Source of the DNA: Paroedura picta
Lineage: Eukaryota; Chordata; Lepidosauria; Squamata; Gekkonidae
NCBI RefSeq assembly: GCF_049243985.1
Contig: NC_135380.1
Coordinates: 16,726,501-16,790,500 of the forward strand
DNA: 64,000 nt
Reading direction: 5' to 3'
In this document: positions 1 to 20,700 of the stretch, in pieces
Position numbering within the stretch: the first letter of the stretch is position 1
Layout of the letters: each line of letters starts with the position of its first letter
Made by a program: the position numbers and the translations under genes
The notes under the pieces: model-generated
Databases searched by the model: none
Told to the model about the DNA's origin: nothing
What the model saw: only the letters and a program-made list of their open reading frames with translations

Positions 1-113
1 AGCAACTCTGGATTTCCTGGTCTCCCAGCCAAATACTAGCCAGGGCTGACCCTGCTCAGCTTCTGAGATCTGATGATTGAGCAAGCCTGGGCAATCCAGG
101 TCAGGGTGTTACC
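1..113 (-). repeat. 5S rRNA-like SINE (cut by window edge)
   Basis: On the minus strand the stretch contains ATCAGATCTCAGAAGCTGAG and GCAGGGTCAGCCCTGGCTAG followed by ATTTGGCTGGGAGACC. This matches the internal promoter part of 5S rRNA (GATCTCGGAAGCTAAGCAGG, GGATGGGAGACC). The order fits a 5S-derived SINE and not a real 5S gene. Confidence 0.75.
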
Positions 114-296
114 AGGAGGGCTGGTGTGAATTAAAGCATTGTATAGTGTTTAGAAAAAGAGCAGTTTGCTGCGGTGGTAAGCTTTCTTCGGATTGTTATG
201 GCTGCTCGTCCTCCGTTCTAATATGTCCCTGTGCTGGCTTGCATGGTACCTTTGTGACCATCCTGCCATCAAATGGCCTGCAAAACAGTGCATTGA

Positions 297-9559
<9,263 letters not shown>

Positions 9560-9755
9560 AGGACATTTTATATAAATACGCGTGTTTATGTGTTTTTTTT
9601 ATTTTTATTATTATTATATTGAAACGACATCACTGGCTGTAAAGTGGAAAGGAAGTAAATCTTTTTATATATAAACAAGAAAGAACAGACCACATGCTTT
9701 TCTTAGTTCCTCCAGTACCGCTCCAAAAGAAAGGAAATAAAGATCGAACAGAGGA
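9560..9755 (+). terminator. ASH2L: ASH2L 3' UTR and poly(A) signal
   Basis: A short AT-rich 3' UTR follows the stop codon. A canonical AATAAA lies at 9736-9741, so cleavage is expected at about 9755. The end point is inferred from the hexamer only. Confidence 0.7.
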
Positions 9756-9924
9756 AGTGACGATGTCCCAAACTTAATGGAATCTGGAGTGGTCCTTCCA
9801 GTTAGGATAAATCATTTTGATGAGGAGCATGCTGTGTCAAAATAAGCAAGAGTTTTGATGAATGGACTTGCTGGTTCTCTCTTGCCCCGGAGGGACAGAC
9901 CAGAACCAGTGGGATGAAATTAAT

Positions 9925-10452
9925 TCAAAAGAAATTCCATCTAAACATCAGGAAGAAGTTCCTGACAGGTAGAGCGGTTTCTCAGTGGATCAGGCTTCCG
10001 AGGGAGGTGGTGGGTTCTCAATCTTTGGAAATTTTTAAACAGAGGCTGATTCTGTGAAGGTTCAAGGGGTGGCAGGTTACAGTGGATGAGCGAGAGGGTT
10101 GTGAGTGTCCTGCATAGCGCAGGGGGTTGAGAGCCAGTTTGGTGTAGTGGTTAGGAGTGCGGACTTCTAATCTGGCAAGCCAGGTTCGATTCTGCGCTCC
10201 CCCACATGCAGCCAGTTGGGTGACCTTGGGCTCACCACGGTGCTGATAAAACTGTTCTGACCGGGCAGTGATATCAGGGCTCTCTCAGCCTCACCCACCC
10301 CACAGGGTGTCTGTTGTGGGGGGAGGAATAGGAAGGCGACTGTAAGCCGCTTTGAGCCTCCTTCGGGTAGGGAAAAGCGGCATATAAGAACCAACTCTTC
10401 TTCCTCTTCTTCTAGATGACCCATGAGGTCCCTTCCAACTCTATGATTCTAT
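9925..10452 (+). repeat. CR1 LINE 3' end interrupted by a SINE
   Basis: CR1 3' sequence (aggaagaagttcctgacagg, gagggaggtggtgggttctc) runs to about 10129 and resumes at 10414 with atgacccatgaggtcccttc and the terminal gattctat repeat. The gap is a SINE. Confidence 0.85.
10130..10413 (+). repeat. Sauria-like tRNA-SINE inside CR1
   Basis: A complete copy: head gtgtagtggttaggagtgcg and caggttcgattctgcg, body, and tail aaccaactcttcttcctc. Confidence 0.9.
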
Positions 10453-11968
10453 GGTGCTGTGCATCTAGGATGTTTGATCATCTCTCCCACCCCCCATGTA
10501 TTTTGGTGCCTCTCTGGATTCCTGTTCTGGGTAATTGGGGCCTCTAGAGAACTCTTCTCAGTCAGGGTTCTACTTCTGGCGACGGAGAGAACCAGCAGCG
10601 ACCTGACCTCCATCTCTAAACTTTGCCTTGGAGGCATTGTGTAGGAGATGTGGCCGAGAGAACTCTCTGGCTGGAGGCTGAATGTGGGTTTCCAAGAGCT
10701 GACGTTCCTCAAATCTCCAGCGCCAGATGCTGTGTGTGTTTACACAATCTTTTGATCAATGTATTTGGATTAGAAACCAGTTTTGGGAAGCATCTTCTCT
10801 GAAAAGACATTGTTGACAATACTTGAGAAGATTCAGCAAATTGCAAACGTCTCTGTGGTTGAAAGGATAAGCTTTTGCGTGCGTACCCAAGCAGAGGTAG
10901 AAACGACACTGGCAGATTCAGAAATAAATGAACACCAAGTTAAAAATGTGTTTAGGCTTTAACCGTGAAGTTCAAGCCCTGCAGGCTTTCCTTGAAACAG
11001 AGTCACTGATGCCCTCATACCATGGCATGAATATGTCACTCTTAAAGAACTTGACTCATTTGGAGTTTCTACACTGTAGACCAGGCTTTCTCAACAGAGA
11101 AAGGTTTCTCCGATTGGGTGAGAGTTAATTTTTTATATATGTTTATAAAAGGATCGTGTATTATGCACCATATATGCCCCCCGCTCAAAAAAAAATTGGC
11201 AGAGTTGCTTTAGCTGGGGACAGGCAGGAGAAACCAGCAATGAGAAACTGCAGGGTTGTTGTGAAGGATAAAGGAGGTGGTGCGTGCGGCACCAAACTTG
11301 AAGAAAAGGCAAGGTCGAACCTGAAGCAACACACCTCTTAGAGGCAGAGCACAGCAGTGGGAAGGGTACTATATTTCACTGGGTGATGCGGGCATCCTGC
11401 CCGTACTGAAAAGAGCCGCTTGCAACTTTTTAGATCACACAAATGTTTATTTTGAAGGCTACAGATTCACCAAGTGTAACAACGAAGTGACCTCTCTTAA
11501 ACTCAGGATTGTGAGATCGTCAGGCTCTTACTGTTAAGATGCAACATGCTTTTGCTCAGATCATGGAGAATTTTGGTTGCACGGACACACACGCACACAC
11601 TCAGAGGGATAGAAACGAGTGAATCTTTGCACGTCAATCTTCGCATTGCATTATCTGCCTCTTTCCTTGTGAAGCTAATCAAGCACGCAAGAGAAACAGA
11701 AAGAGGTCATCTTAATACACACGGCTGCAATAAATATTAAATAAACACCTTGTCCAGAGAAGGAGGCAAGGGAAAATAAATACCTACTTAACCATCTACT
11801 TAGAAGTGACTCTGCCTAATGGAAGTATGGAGTCCAAACTGGTAAAGATTCTACTGTGCAAGGCTGGCTGTGGGCCAGCTCAGGCTTAAAGCAACTCCCC
11901 AAGGTCATGACCTTGGATCTCAAGAGCTTGGTCATATTAGCAAGGTAAATCCAGCAAGGCCACCAAAG

Positions 11969-12290
11969 ACTGCCAGCTCTGGGTTGGGAAATACCTGGCG
12001 ATTTGGAAATGGATCCTGGGGAGAGGAGAAATTCCAGCAGGCCATAGAGTCCATCCTCCAAAGCAGCCCTTTTTTTCCAGGGAAAGTGATCTTGAGCCTG
12101 TTCTGCATACAATAAATAATGCACTTTCAATTCACTTTAGAAGTAGATTTTCCTGTTCCACACAGGAAAATCCAGCTGCCAACGCACATTGAAAGTGCAT
12201 TATCCTATGTGTGCGGAATGGGCCTTGGTTGCCTGGTCAATTGTTAAACCACGGGATCTCCAGGTGCTTCCTGGAGGTTGGCAACCCTAG
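11969..12290 (+). repeat. GGTTGCC-type repeat split by a MITE
   Basis: Starts tgccagctctgggttgggaa, is interrupted by the palindromic MITE at 12095-12224, and ends tggaggttggcaaccct. Confidence 0.7.
12095..12224. mobile_element. Second palindromic MITE family, inserted in a GGTTGCC repeat
   Basis: The ends form an inverted repeat of about 37 bp around AATGCACTTTCAAT and ATTGAAAGTGCATTAT, with inner arms gattttcctg and caggaaaatc. The bases ttg occur on both sides (12092-12094, 12225-12227). The surrounding repeat resumes at about 12228. The superfamily is not assigned. Confidence 0.7.
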
Positions 12291-12299
12291 GGGTACCCA

Positions 12300-14654
12300 G
12301 GATTGAACTTGATCCCCATCAGCCCAGTTTCAGTGTAAACAGGGTGGAGAGAAATATTGATTGTGTTTTTTAGAGGAAAAAGTGGTAATCCTTTTCATGT
12401 AACGCTGTTGAAGTCCTCTGCTTGAGACAAGTTAAAATGAATGCCTCTTGGGCAATTCAGACAGCCATCCAACTGGATTGGTGGCGAGCCACTTGTCTAT
12501 AGGATGCCGAGTGAATGACTTTAAAAGCTGTCCTTGTGTTTTTCTATCTTAACCATCTTATTACCAAGCTGTAAATCTTAAGGGACTAAAAACGAAGGCA
12601 CTGCTAAGGTAGCCTTAAGTTAAGATATATATATATTTCAAAAATAGGTTTCCCATTCGCTAGGGTTGGTTTGCAAAACTGATATTCAGATTGCAGACAA
12701 ATGCCGACTTTGGGGCCTTCACACCTGAGAGTGGGCAGGTGTGGCCCTGCCTTTATAGCAAGAACCAGGGTACCTGCACTCGTAGGGCATGCAAACTTCA
12801 GCCCCAGTGTGGGGTTGGACAATCACCACCACGCTTATTTTAACTAAGCAGTATTTCCATGTGATGGTTGAACCAGCCAGTATGGACTGGCGGTGTCACA
12901 GTAATGCGGAGGTCACTTGGCCCTTGCCGATGGAGAAAATCTAGCCACAGCCCAGGACAGAGGCCTGCTGAAGTCTTTTGTGGCCTTAAGGGTGCTTCAT
13001 CCACGAGCATCCCTCGTGACCGTCAGTGTGTGGGATGCTTGGCAGAGGACAAGATGACAGGTCCCTGCTCCAAAGAGCTTACAATTTAAGATTTGACCCA
13101 AGGGAGACAACAGAGGGAGGGGAGAGGGAAACGGAGGGAGGGACAAACAGACAGGGGAAGAATATGCACTTATTTCAGGTACACTTGCTTAAACTTAAGT
13201 TTCGGTGAGGACTGAGGAGTTGTGCAAAGACAGGTTTTGCAGGAAGGATTTTCTGGCCCGGCAGCTGCTCAGCCACATTCTCCACTTGGCCATCTGGAGG
13301 CATGACTTGCTAGCATCCGTGTTTCAGCCACCTCTGGCGGTTCTCAGCTGCATGCTTTAAACATGACTGAGATGGAAGCGCTTTCATGTAGGGCTATGCG
13401 CAGCACGGCTGGTGTCTCACATCACCCAGGCCTCTACTGGTGCAGGGAGCAGCCAAGTTTAAAGAAGACGCCGCTCAAATGCCAAACCCAGGGTTCAAGA
13501 GAAATGCTCATAATTTCTCTCTAGCCAATTGCTCCCTGAAATCCAACAATGCCTTTTTCTTTCCCTCTATTTAGGAATACAGAGACTGTTTCAAAGAGAT
13601 TCATTTTCCATCAAGAGAAGTTTGAAGAGGGGAGGGGCAGGAAGGGAAATTCTGCAGCATTTCAGAATATTACTTTGTCCATGCTCAGAGGCAGGCAATA
13701 GCTTCCCAAACCTGCCTATTATCCTGCCGGAGAGGACCATCCCGTGGCATGTAATTGAAATTACAAATGTGCGCACAGCGGTACAACAGAAAGCTCCAAA
13801 GAGAATCTTTTGAAAGCAAACAAGACTCTCTAAAAGAGAAAGGGAATTTCAGAAAAAGACATTCAGTTTCCCATAACAATGCTAGCAAAATCCCCTGGGA
13901 AAGTGCTTTTTCCTCAGGCGGAGTAACATTTAACTCAGGCCTAAATTGCATTGGTGGGGAGGGGGGCGGAATACAGAATGCACTGACGCCAAGGTCCACA
14001 ATAAGATACCAAGCAGTGGGCAGCCTGTCCTTTCCCCCAAGGCAGATCCCTGAGTTCCTTGGAGAACGGGCAGCAGAAACATTTCCATAAATTACAGCCA
14101 AAGGCACTCTTTCAACTTGTACGGGGAGGGGGGGAGTGTAAAGATGGGGTTAAGGACAGCCTTAAATGGTGGATGAGCTCCATCATTCATGCTGTTCGAG
14201 ATGCGGTACCTTTCCAAGGAAACACCGCAGCAGATTCCAATCTCTGTTTCTCGTTAAGTGAATAATGAAGCAGGAAGCCCACTTCCCCCATGGTTTGGGA
14301 AGAAAAAGATGCCATTATTCCAGCATGCACACTGGGGGGGCACATGGATAGACAGCTCCCTGTCAGGGGCACTGGGGTGTCTCCCTGGGGCAGCAATCCC
14401 CCGCTGCTGGAGAAATGTTTAAATTATACAAACCCTCCCCACCCCACACACACACACTGACACTGCTGCTGAAATCCGCTACAGACTCCGCCCTCCTTTC
14501 CGAGTGACTCTTAGCCAGCAACGCCATGGATTCATCTAAGAGCGCACATATTTCAAGGGTGGGCTGTATCCCCTCGCAGTCCGACAGGGAGGGGGCTGCT
14601 TGCCTTACGCTGGCACAGCAGCAGTGGTCTGCTAGGCGTGGAGGTGGGCTTTCT
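12300..14654. other. Region downstream of STAR, possible STAR 3' UTR
   Basis: No coding sequence is recognised. The block 13.5-14.1 kb has few repeats and has the look of conserved noncoding or 3' UTR sequence for STAR on the minus strand. I found no minus-strand AATAAA here; the nearest is at 11451-11446, which would need a 3.2-kb 3' UTR, so the end of the STAR transcript is open. Confidence 0.35.
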
Positions 14655-14762
14655 TCAGCAGGACATGGCAGGAGTGTGGCTCAAGTGCTTGCGCAGGTGG
14701 TTGGCAAAATCCACTTGGGTTTGGGAGAGGACCTGGTTGATGAGCGTCTTGGGCAGCCATCC
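14655..14762 (-). CDS. STAR: STAR exon 7 (last)
   Basis: The exon reads [20 protein letters not shown], then [15 protein letters not shown] and TGA at 14657-14655. It forms the C-terminal START helix that covers the sterol cavity. Human ends two residues later with SHPASEARC. Confidence 0.96.
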   Translation of the reverse strand, partial: GWLPKTLINQVLSQTQVDFANHLRKHLSHTPAMSC

Positions 14763-17700
14763 CTGGGGAGGAGAAAGAAAAGCCATGGATCAGAGCCCGA
14801 AAGGATGGATGTACCACTATGCAGCTCGGTCAAAGCCAATGAAGGTTGTCTAGTCCTTTCGAGGCTTCGTGGGAGAGCATCAGTCTCTGGCACCTCCTGT
14901 GAAAGAGTCTGGATGTTGTGTAAGACCTCTGCCTGAGACTCTGGACCGGAGAGCTGCTGACAGTCTGAGTGGACAATCTGGACGAACAGGCTGTCTCAGT
15001 AGAAGGCAGCTGCATGTGTGTTCATGTGTCATCAGGCTCATGTCTGGAATGGCTTATGTTCTCACGCATTACCCAGGGCCTGCACTTCAGATATCCACCT
15101 GAGCGTCTGTCCTGCTAGAACTGTGGAACAGTGCACTGGACATGCAGCCAAAGCCCCCTTTTCCCATACACTCCCACATGGCTGGAAGCACATGTCAAAG
15201 TGGCACTTGAAAGTGGATTTTTTGAGTCTGAATGACCCCTCTGTGTTCATGATCGTGCACTGAAGAGCTTATCTGTGTGTGTGTGTGCACGCGCATGCAC
15301 GCATGCGCACACACTTGGCAAGGAAAACTCATTTATGCAGCCATTTAACCATTTATCCTCCTGTTCACTTACCTTTAAATCAATGCTCAGAAGCCAGGTC
15401 AGTTTGGTCTGGGAGGGATCTCCTGTGAGTGGCCGAAGAACCATTGCCATGGGTCCATTCTCAGCTCTGTAGAAGCACAGGGCAGGACCACGTTAGCAGA
15501 AGATTTAAAAAGGTAAAATAGGTTTTTTGTTTTTTTTTTTGCAATCCTATTCTATAGTTCTCGGGCACCAGAATTGGGAGCAGCTGCATGTCCAATTCAG
15601 CCCCCCCCCCTCTTGGGGCGTTCAAGGCAACAGGTATTTTGCCATCAAACAGCTCTGCTTAGTGACTCACAGATTCACAGAGTTGGGAGGGGCCACGCAG
15701 GCCGTCCATGTCCCACCCCCTGCTCAATGCAGGATCCACCTAAAGCATCCAGGACCAGTCACTGTCCAGCCGCTGCTTAAAGACCACCAGTGAGGGGGAG
15801 CTCAACACCTCCTTAGGCAGCCTAGTCCACTGCTGAAGTCTCACTTTGACAAATCAAATCTAGGAGAGCTTCTAGAAAGGGCTCTGGGAACACTCTTTCT
15901 CCTTTCTTTGCTTCCTACCGCTTTGTTTTGACTATTCAGCATGCTACACATAAGATCCTTCCAGTCAGGAATACGCTGAGGGTCTTTTTCCTGAGTGACC
16001 GAAACTCAGGCGCCAGGCCTTTGGTTGAGGCCGGGCTTCTGGAATAACTGGGGACCCTCCTCCGGCCAACGCTATGCCATTCTGCAAAACCAATGCCCTG
16101 TGATGGTTGACTGCAGATTGGGGGGATGGGGGATTATGCTGCCTTTTGCGGGGGGGGGTTAAAATTAGGGGATCCATGATTGGTTTTATTGGGGTTTTAA
16201 TCTGTTTTTGTGTAACCCACCATGAGACCATGGAGAGTGGTGGGATATCAATCGAAGATACAAATAAATGAAATATAGCAGACTGATCCTCATGCAGTGG
16301 CTTGCGGAAGAAGCAGCTCCTTGTCATGCCAACCCCTGGGCACTATTCCACGTGGTTCCAGAAATTGGGCAAGGCGATTGGTCAATAGGGCTGGGTGGTT
16401 GCCGCCTCGGAAGTGCTACTGCCATAGGAAAAGGGTAAGCTGTGAGCTTCACTAGGCCTCAGGAAATGATGGGAATTGTGAAAGTGGCTCTCCATGAGTG
16501 ATGGAGCAAGAATCACTGGTGTGGCAAATTGGAGTACAGGGGCTAGCCTAACACCTAGAAATGTATTTGCATAAAGCCTCAACCTTCAGTCTGCTCTACA
16601 GATCCAGGGCTGCAGATGAAACTGGCAGCCAGAGTGGTGTAAGGGTTCTTTTGATGGACGAAGATGAGTGAGGCAGGAAGGTCATTGGCTGACCTTGGGC
16701 CAGTCGCTCTCACAGCCAATCCTCCTTCACAAATTTGTTGTGAGAATAAAATGGGAAGGTGACGAGCCATATATATGTCATCCTTGAGTCCCTTGGAAGG
16801 AATGTGGGATAAAAATGGGTGAATGTATTAAAGGGGGGTGGGTGGGGAGAAGCAGACATGGGGCTGCCGTTTTCAGCTCTTGCCGTACGTCATAATTCTT
16901 TGCTTTGTACAAACCCATCATTGTGAGCCACCATCAAGCCCGAACTGTGATAAGAATGCTTGAGGGATTTTGTGCGAGAAATTTCTAACATTTGTCAAAC
17001 AAATATGTACAACTGATATGGGCGTATTTACTCAGCTCTTGGATTTGGCAACGGGCAATTTATGTACAAGTGGAGGTGCAGAACCTTATTATTTACGTTT
17101 GAACTGCTCAAACAGAATATATTGTGAGGATAATTGTCCAATGTATCTCTAACCAAAAGTGGGGGGGAATACGTAATTTACTTTTAAGCAAGCAAGCTAT
17201 AACATAGGGTGCAGCCTGAGGAATGTGACATTTTGGCATGGGAGAGAGCCCAGTAGGGCACAAAGCCATAGAGTCCATGCACCAAAGAAACCATTTTCCC
17301 TAGGTAAACTGATCTCTGTTGTACTGCTGGGAGATCTCCAGGCCTGCCTGGAGACTGGCAAAACAATTCAATAAATATGGCAAGCAGAGAAGACCCTTAT
17401 GTAATGTCAAGGCCAAGGGCTTGCCCAGAGATTCTGGGGATGGGCACCCATCTGTTCTGTGAGCATTCCTGTTTTCAACTGGGAAACTTTGGAAGCCCTG
17501 AATTCAGGCATTCGTTTTTTAAAGTCACTTACCGGATGACCCCTTTTTGTTCAGGCATTCCCATGTAGGCCGTGGACATCCCAGCCAGCACACACGTTGA
17601 GCCACGCCGCTTCGAGCAACGGACACTCACAAAATCTCGGGGGCCGATGATGTTGCCCGGAGGGGCAGCTGCCGTTTCATGGGTGATCACAGTGTCTTTG

Positions 17701-20700
17701 CCGATTTTCTGAAGGATCTACGTCAAGGTTGCCGAGACAAGAAAGCAAATTAGTTATTTCACATCAAGCAGGGAGGGCCCTTGGTTGCCAACAGCCTGGA
17801 GGGAAAGTGCTTGGTCCCTTTAATAAAGGTTCAGTGGTGTGCTTATTACCAATAACGTTACTTCTGCAATTCACAAAAATTGTCACCTGCTCTTTCCTTT
17901 AAGCCCCTTTTAAAGAGACGAGACATTTCTTGTTTATGCTGACACGGGTCCCTCTTTTCTGAAAATCCATTTCCTCCCAGGCCCCAATCTCTTTTGTTTG
18001 TTCACCTTGATTTCCTTGACATTTGGGTTCCAGTTGGCCATCTGCTCCATCTTCTCCACCAGCTCACTGTAGACGCAGTCCATGGGTTGATCCACCACCA
18101 CCTCCAGCCGAAAGACTTTCCCTATGTCTGGGAGTACTTTGCTAAGGACTTTGTCCCCGTTCTCCTGCAGAAAAGGAAAGACCTTGATGGGTTAGTGTCC
18201 AATGCAGAAGTTAAAATGGAAGAAGGTAGATCAGTTTTCTGTTCTGCTGTGATCTTCATGGAGTAACTGTGGGCAGATTAATCACTCTTGATCAGTTCTG
18301 CCTCAGTGGGAATGTGCAAGGATTAATGGGGTAGGGAAAGATTGCACACTGCCCAGAGCTCATGCCATTGGGAAAGAAATTAACCAGCAAAAGTGCAGCA
18401 AACCTACCACCATAGTCTCTGTTTTCCAGCCGTCCTGGTCACCAAGAATGTTAAGTGATTTCTGAAGGGCTTCCTCTCCCTGTTTGATGTAGGACATCTC
18501 CCATTCACCAAAAACCTTCTCTTCAAGTCTAGAACCTATAAGGATGGGAAATTGTAAAAGGAGAGAGAGACCCTTAATGCTTTTGGTGGTTGCCTCCAAT
18601 CAAAGAGAGAGCTGTCCTAGAAAGACAAGGGCAACATGTTCATGACCAGAATCTGGGGGTCATTGAGACCTGTTATCCCCCATTACTGTACTTACTTAGC
18701 AGAGAGCTCCTTCTGCGGACTTGGTTGATCCACTTACTGGGGCCCGGCCTGTTAAACACACATTTATTCAGCTCCTGGGCAATTGCAACAGCAGCCCGTC
18801 TCTTCAAGCCTGAAGGGAGGAAAGGAAAACAATGGGATGAAAAAAAGCACCATGGGCATGATAACAGTTTTTCATTTCCCCTGTGAAACACACCTGGGAC
18901 CTTGGCCATCCTATTCTCATCCAAGATGTAAAACCAGGGACTGAATCTGGGACTTGCTACCTGCAAAACAATTGCTTTGCTTCTGCACTGCAAACCCATT
19001 TGCAGATTCTGTCTTACGGAACAGACCTGCCATTTTTCAGCATATAACTATCATGGGACAAGTCACATATTTTGACAAGAAACCCCACCCCCAGTCGCTA
19101 CTGCAGAGGTTTGTTAAACTGGCCATATAAAGGTACTCAGCAACCTTTCCTTGGCAGAAAGCTAAGTATAATATTATCATGTAATATTCAGACATAGTAA
19201 TGTAATATTCAGATGCATGGGACAGGAAAAGTATTTAATGAAGAACAATGCACAATGTCAGTCTCAGCTAACATTACAAAGCAAACACTATCAGTACACA
19301 GAAGGAAAAAAAGGAAATGGTACGCTAACAGGTAGAGATGGTGCTTTGCTTTATACAGAAATGCACTCTAATGGATCAGGCCCCTAAGGGCATTTTTACC
19401 CCTCTGCCTTCCTTCTAAGCAATGGCCCCTTATTGTTTTCCTGCATTCGCTTTTAACTCCAAATGCTCTCCATTTTTTCCATCTTCATAGTGGGCTCTAC
19501 TTTAGCTGTTCGGGCTGTTGCCACAATTCATTTATGCTTATATAAAACAACCGGACAAACCAGATGATGCCATAGTTGCATTCCATTATTCTCTGTTGTT
19601 TTCAAACCTGGGTTTGTTTGTTTTCTTTTTAACTTAAAATGCTAAGCTGTTTTGCGTGGACAGTCACAGTATCCTTGTTGCCTCTAAACAAATCCTGTTG
19701 TCCTTTTAATCTCCCTCCTTCCAGGCCTGGGTAGTGCCCTCTTAGGCCTGTTCATTAGCCTTCCATCTCCAGCTGAGGGGTAATGATCAGGGATGTATCT
19801 GGGGAAGGGGGATTTAAGAACTACGTTGAACTTTGCAGCAAGCCAAGTCATTGGCTGATCATCCACCCCCAATCCCTTTAACCTTTACTGGATCCTTTGG
19901 GAGGTCCAGTTTGGAATCCTTGCTCTGCCATAGAAGACTGCTGGGGATCTCTGGTCAGTGACACACTCAGGGTGGACAGCTCCAGGTTGGGAAATGCTGG
20001 GAGAATTAGGGAGGGTGGGGTTTGGGTAGGAGAGGAAATTCCATTGGAAGTCCACCTTCCAAGATGGCCATTTTCTTCAGGTGAACTGATCTCTGTTGCC
20101 TGGAAATCAGCTGCAATAGTGGGAGATTTCCAGCCAACATCTAGAGTCTGGCAGCCCTAGACACCCTGTCAGCCAGATCTGCTTTGCATACTCATTGTGA
20201 GAACAAAGAGGGGAAGAGAACTCTATGGCCCAGGGCCCCCTTGGTTTAGTTATTAAGAGCAGCAGGCCTCTAATCTGGAGAGCCAGGTTTGACTGTGACC
20301 ATCACAGTCCTGATAGAGCTGACCTCACAGAGCAGTTCTGTCAGAACTCTCCCAGTCCCACCGACCTCACAGTGTGTCTGTTGTGTGGAGAGGAAAGGAG
20401 GGCAATTATAAGCCGCTTTGTGACTCCTTCAGATAGTAAAAAGCGGGGTATAAAAACAACTCTTCATCTTAAACTGCTGTGGCTCCCCTTTGCGGAGAAA
20501 GAATATGAGTAGGATTGCCACTTCTGGGTTGGGAAACACCTGGAGACTTTGGGGGTGGAGCCAGGAGTGGGCGGGATTTGGAGCAGGGAGGAACCTCAGT
20601 GGAGTCTAATATTATAGCGTCTATCCTCCAAAGCAGCCATTTTCTCCAGGGGAACTGATCTCTGTCCTCTGGAGATGAGCTGTAAAGGAGGGGGGAATAT

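Noticed and set aside
1-113. 5S rRNA gene
   Set aside because: Only the inner part resembles 5S, and the flanks are those of a dispersed SINE.
10140-10200. tRNA-like sequences with B-box
   Set aside because: They are SINE heads followed by the SINE body, not tRNA genes.
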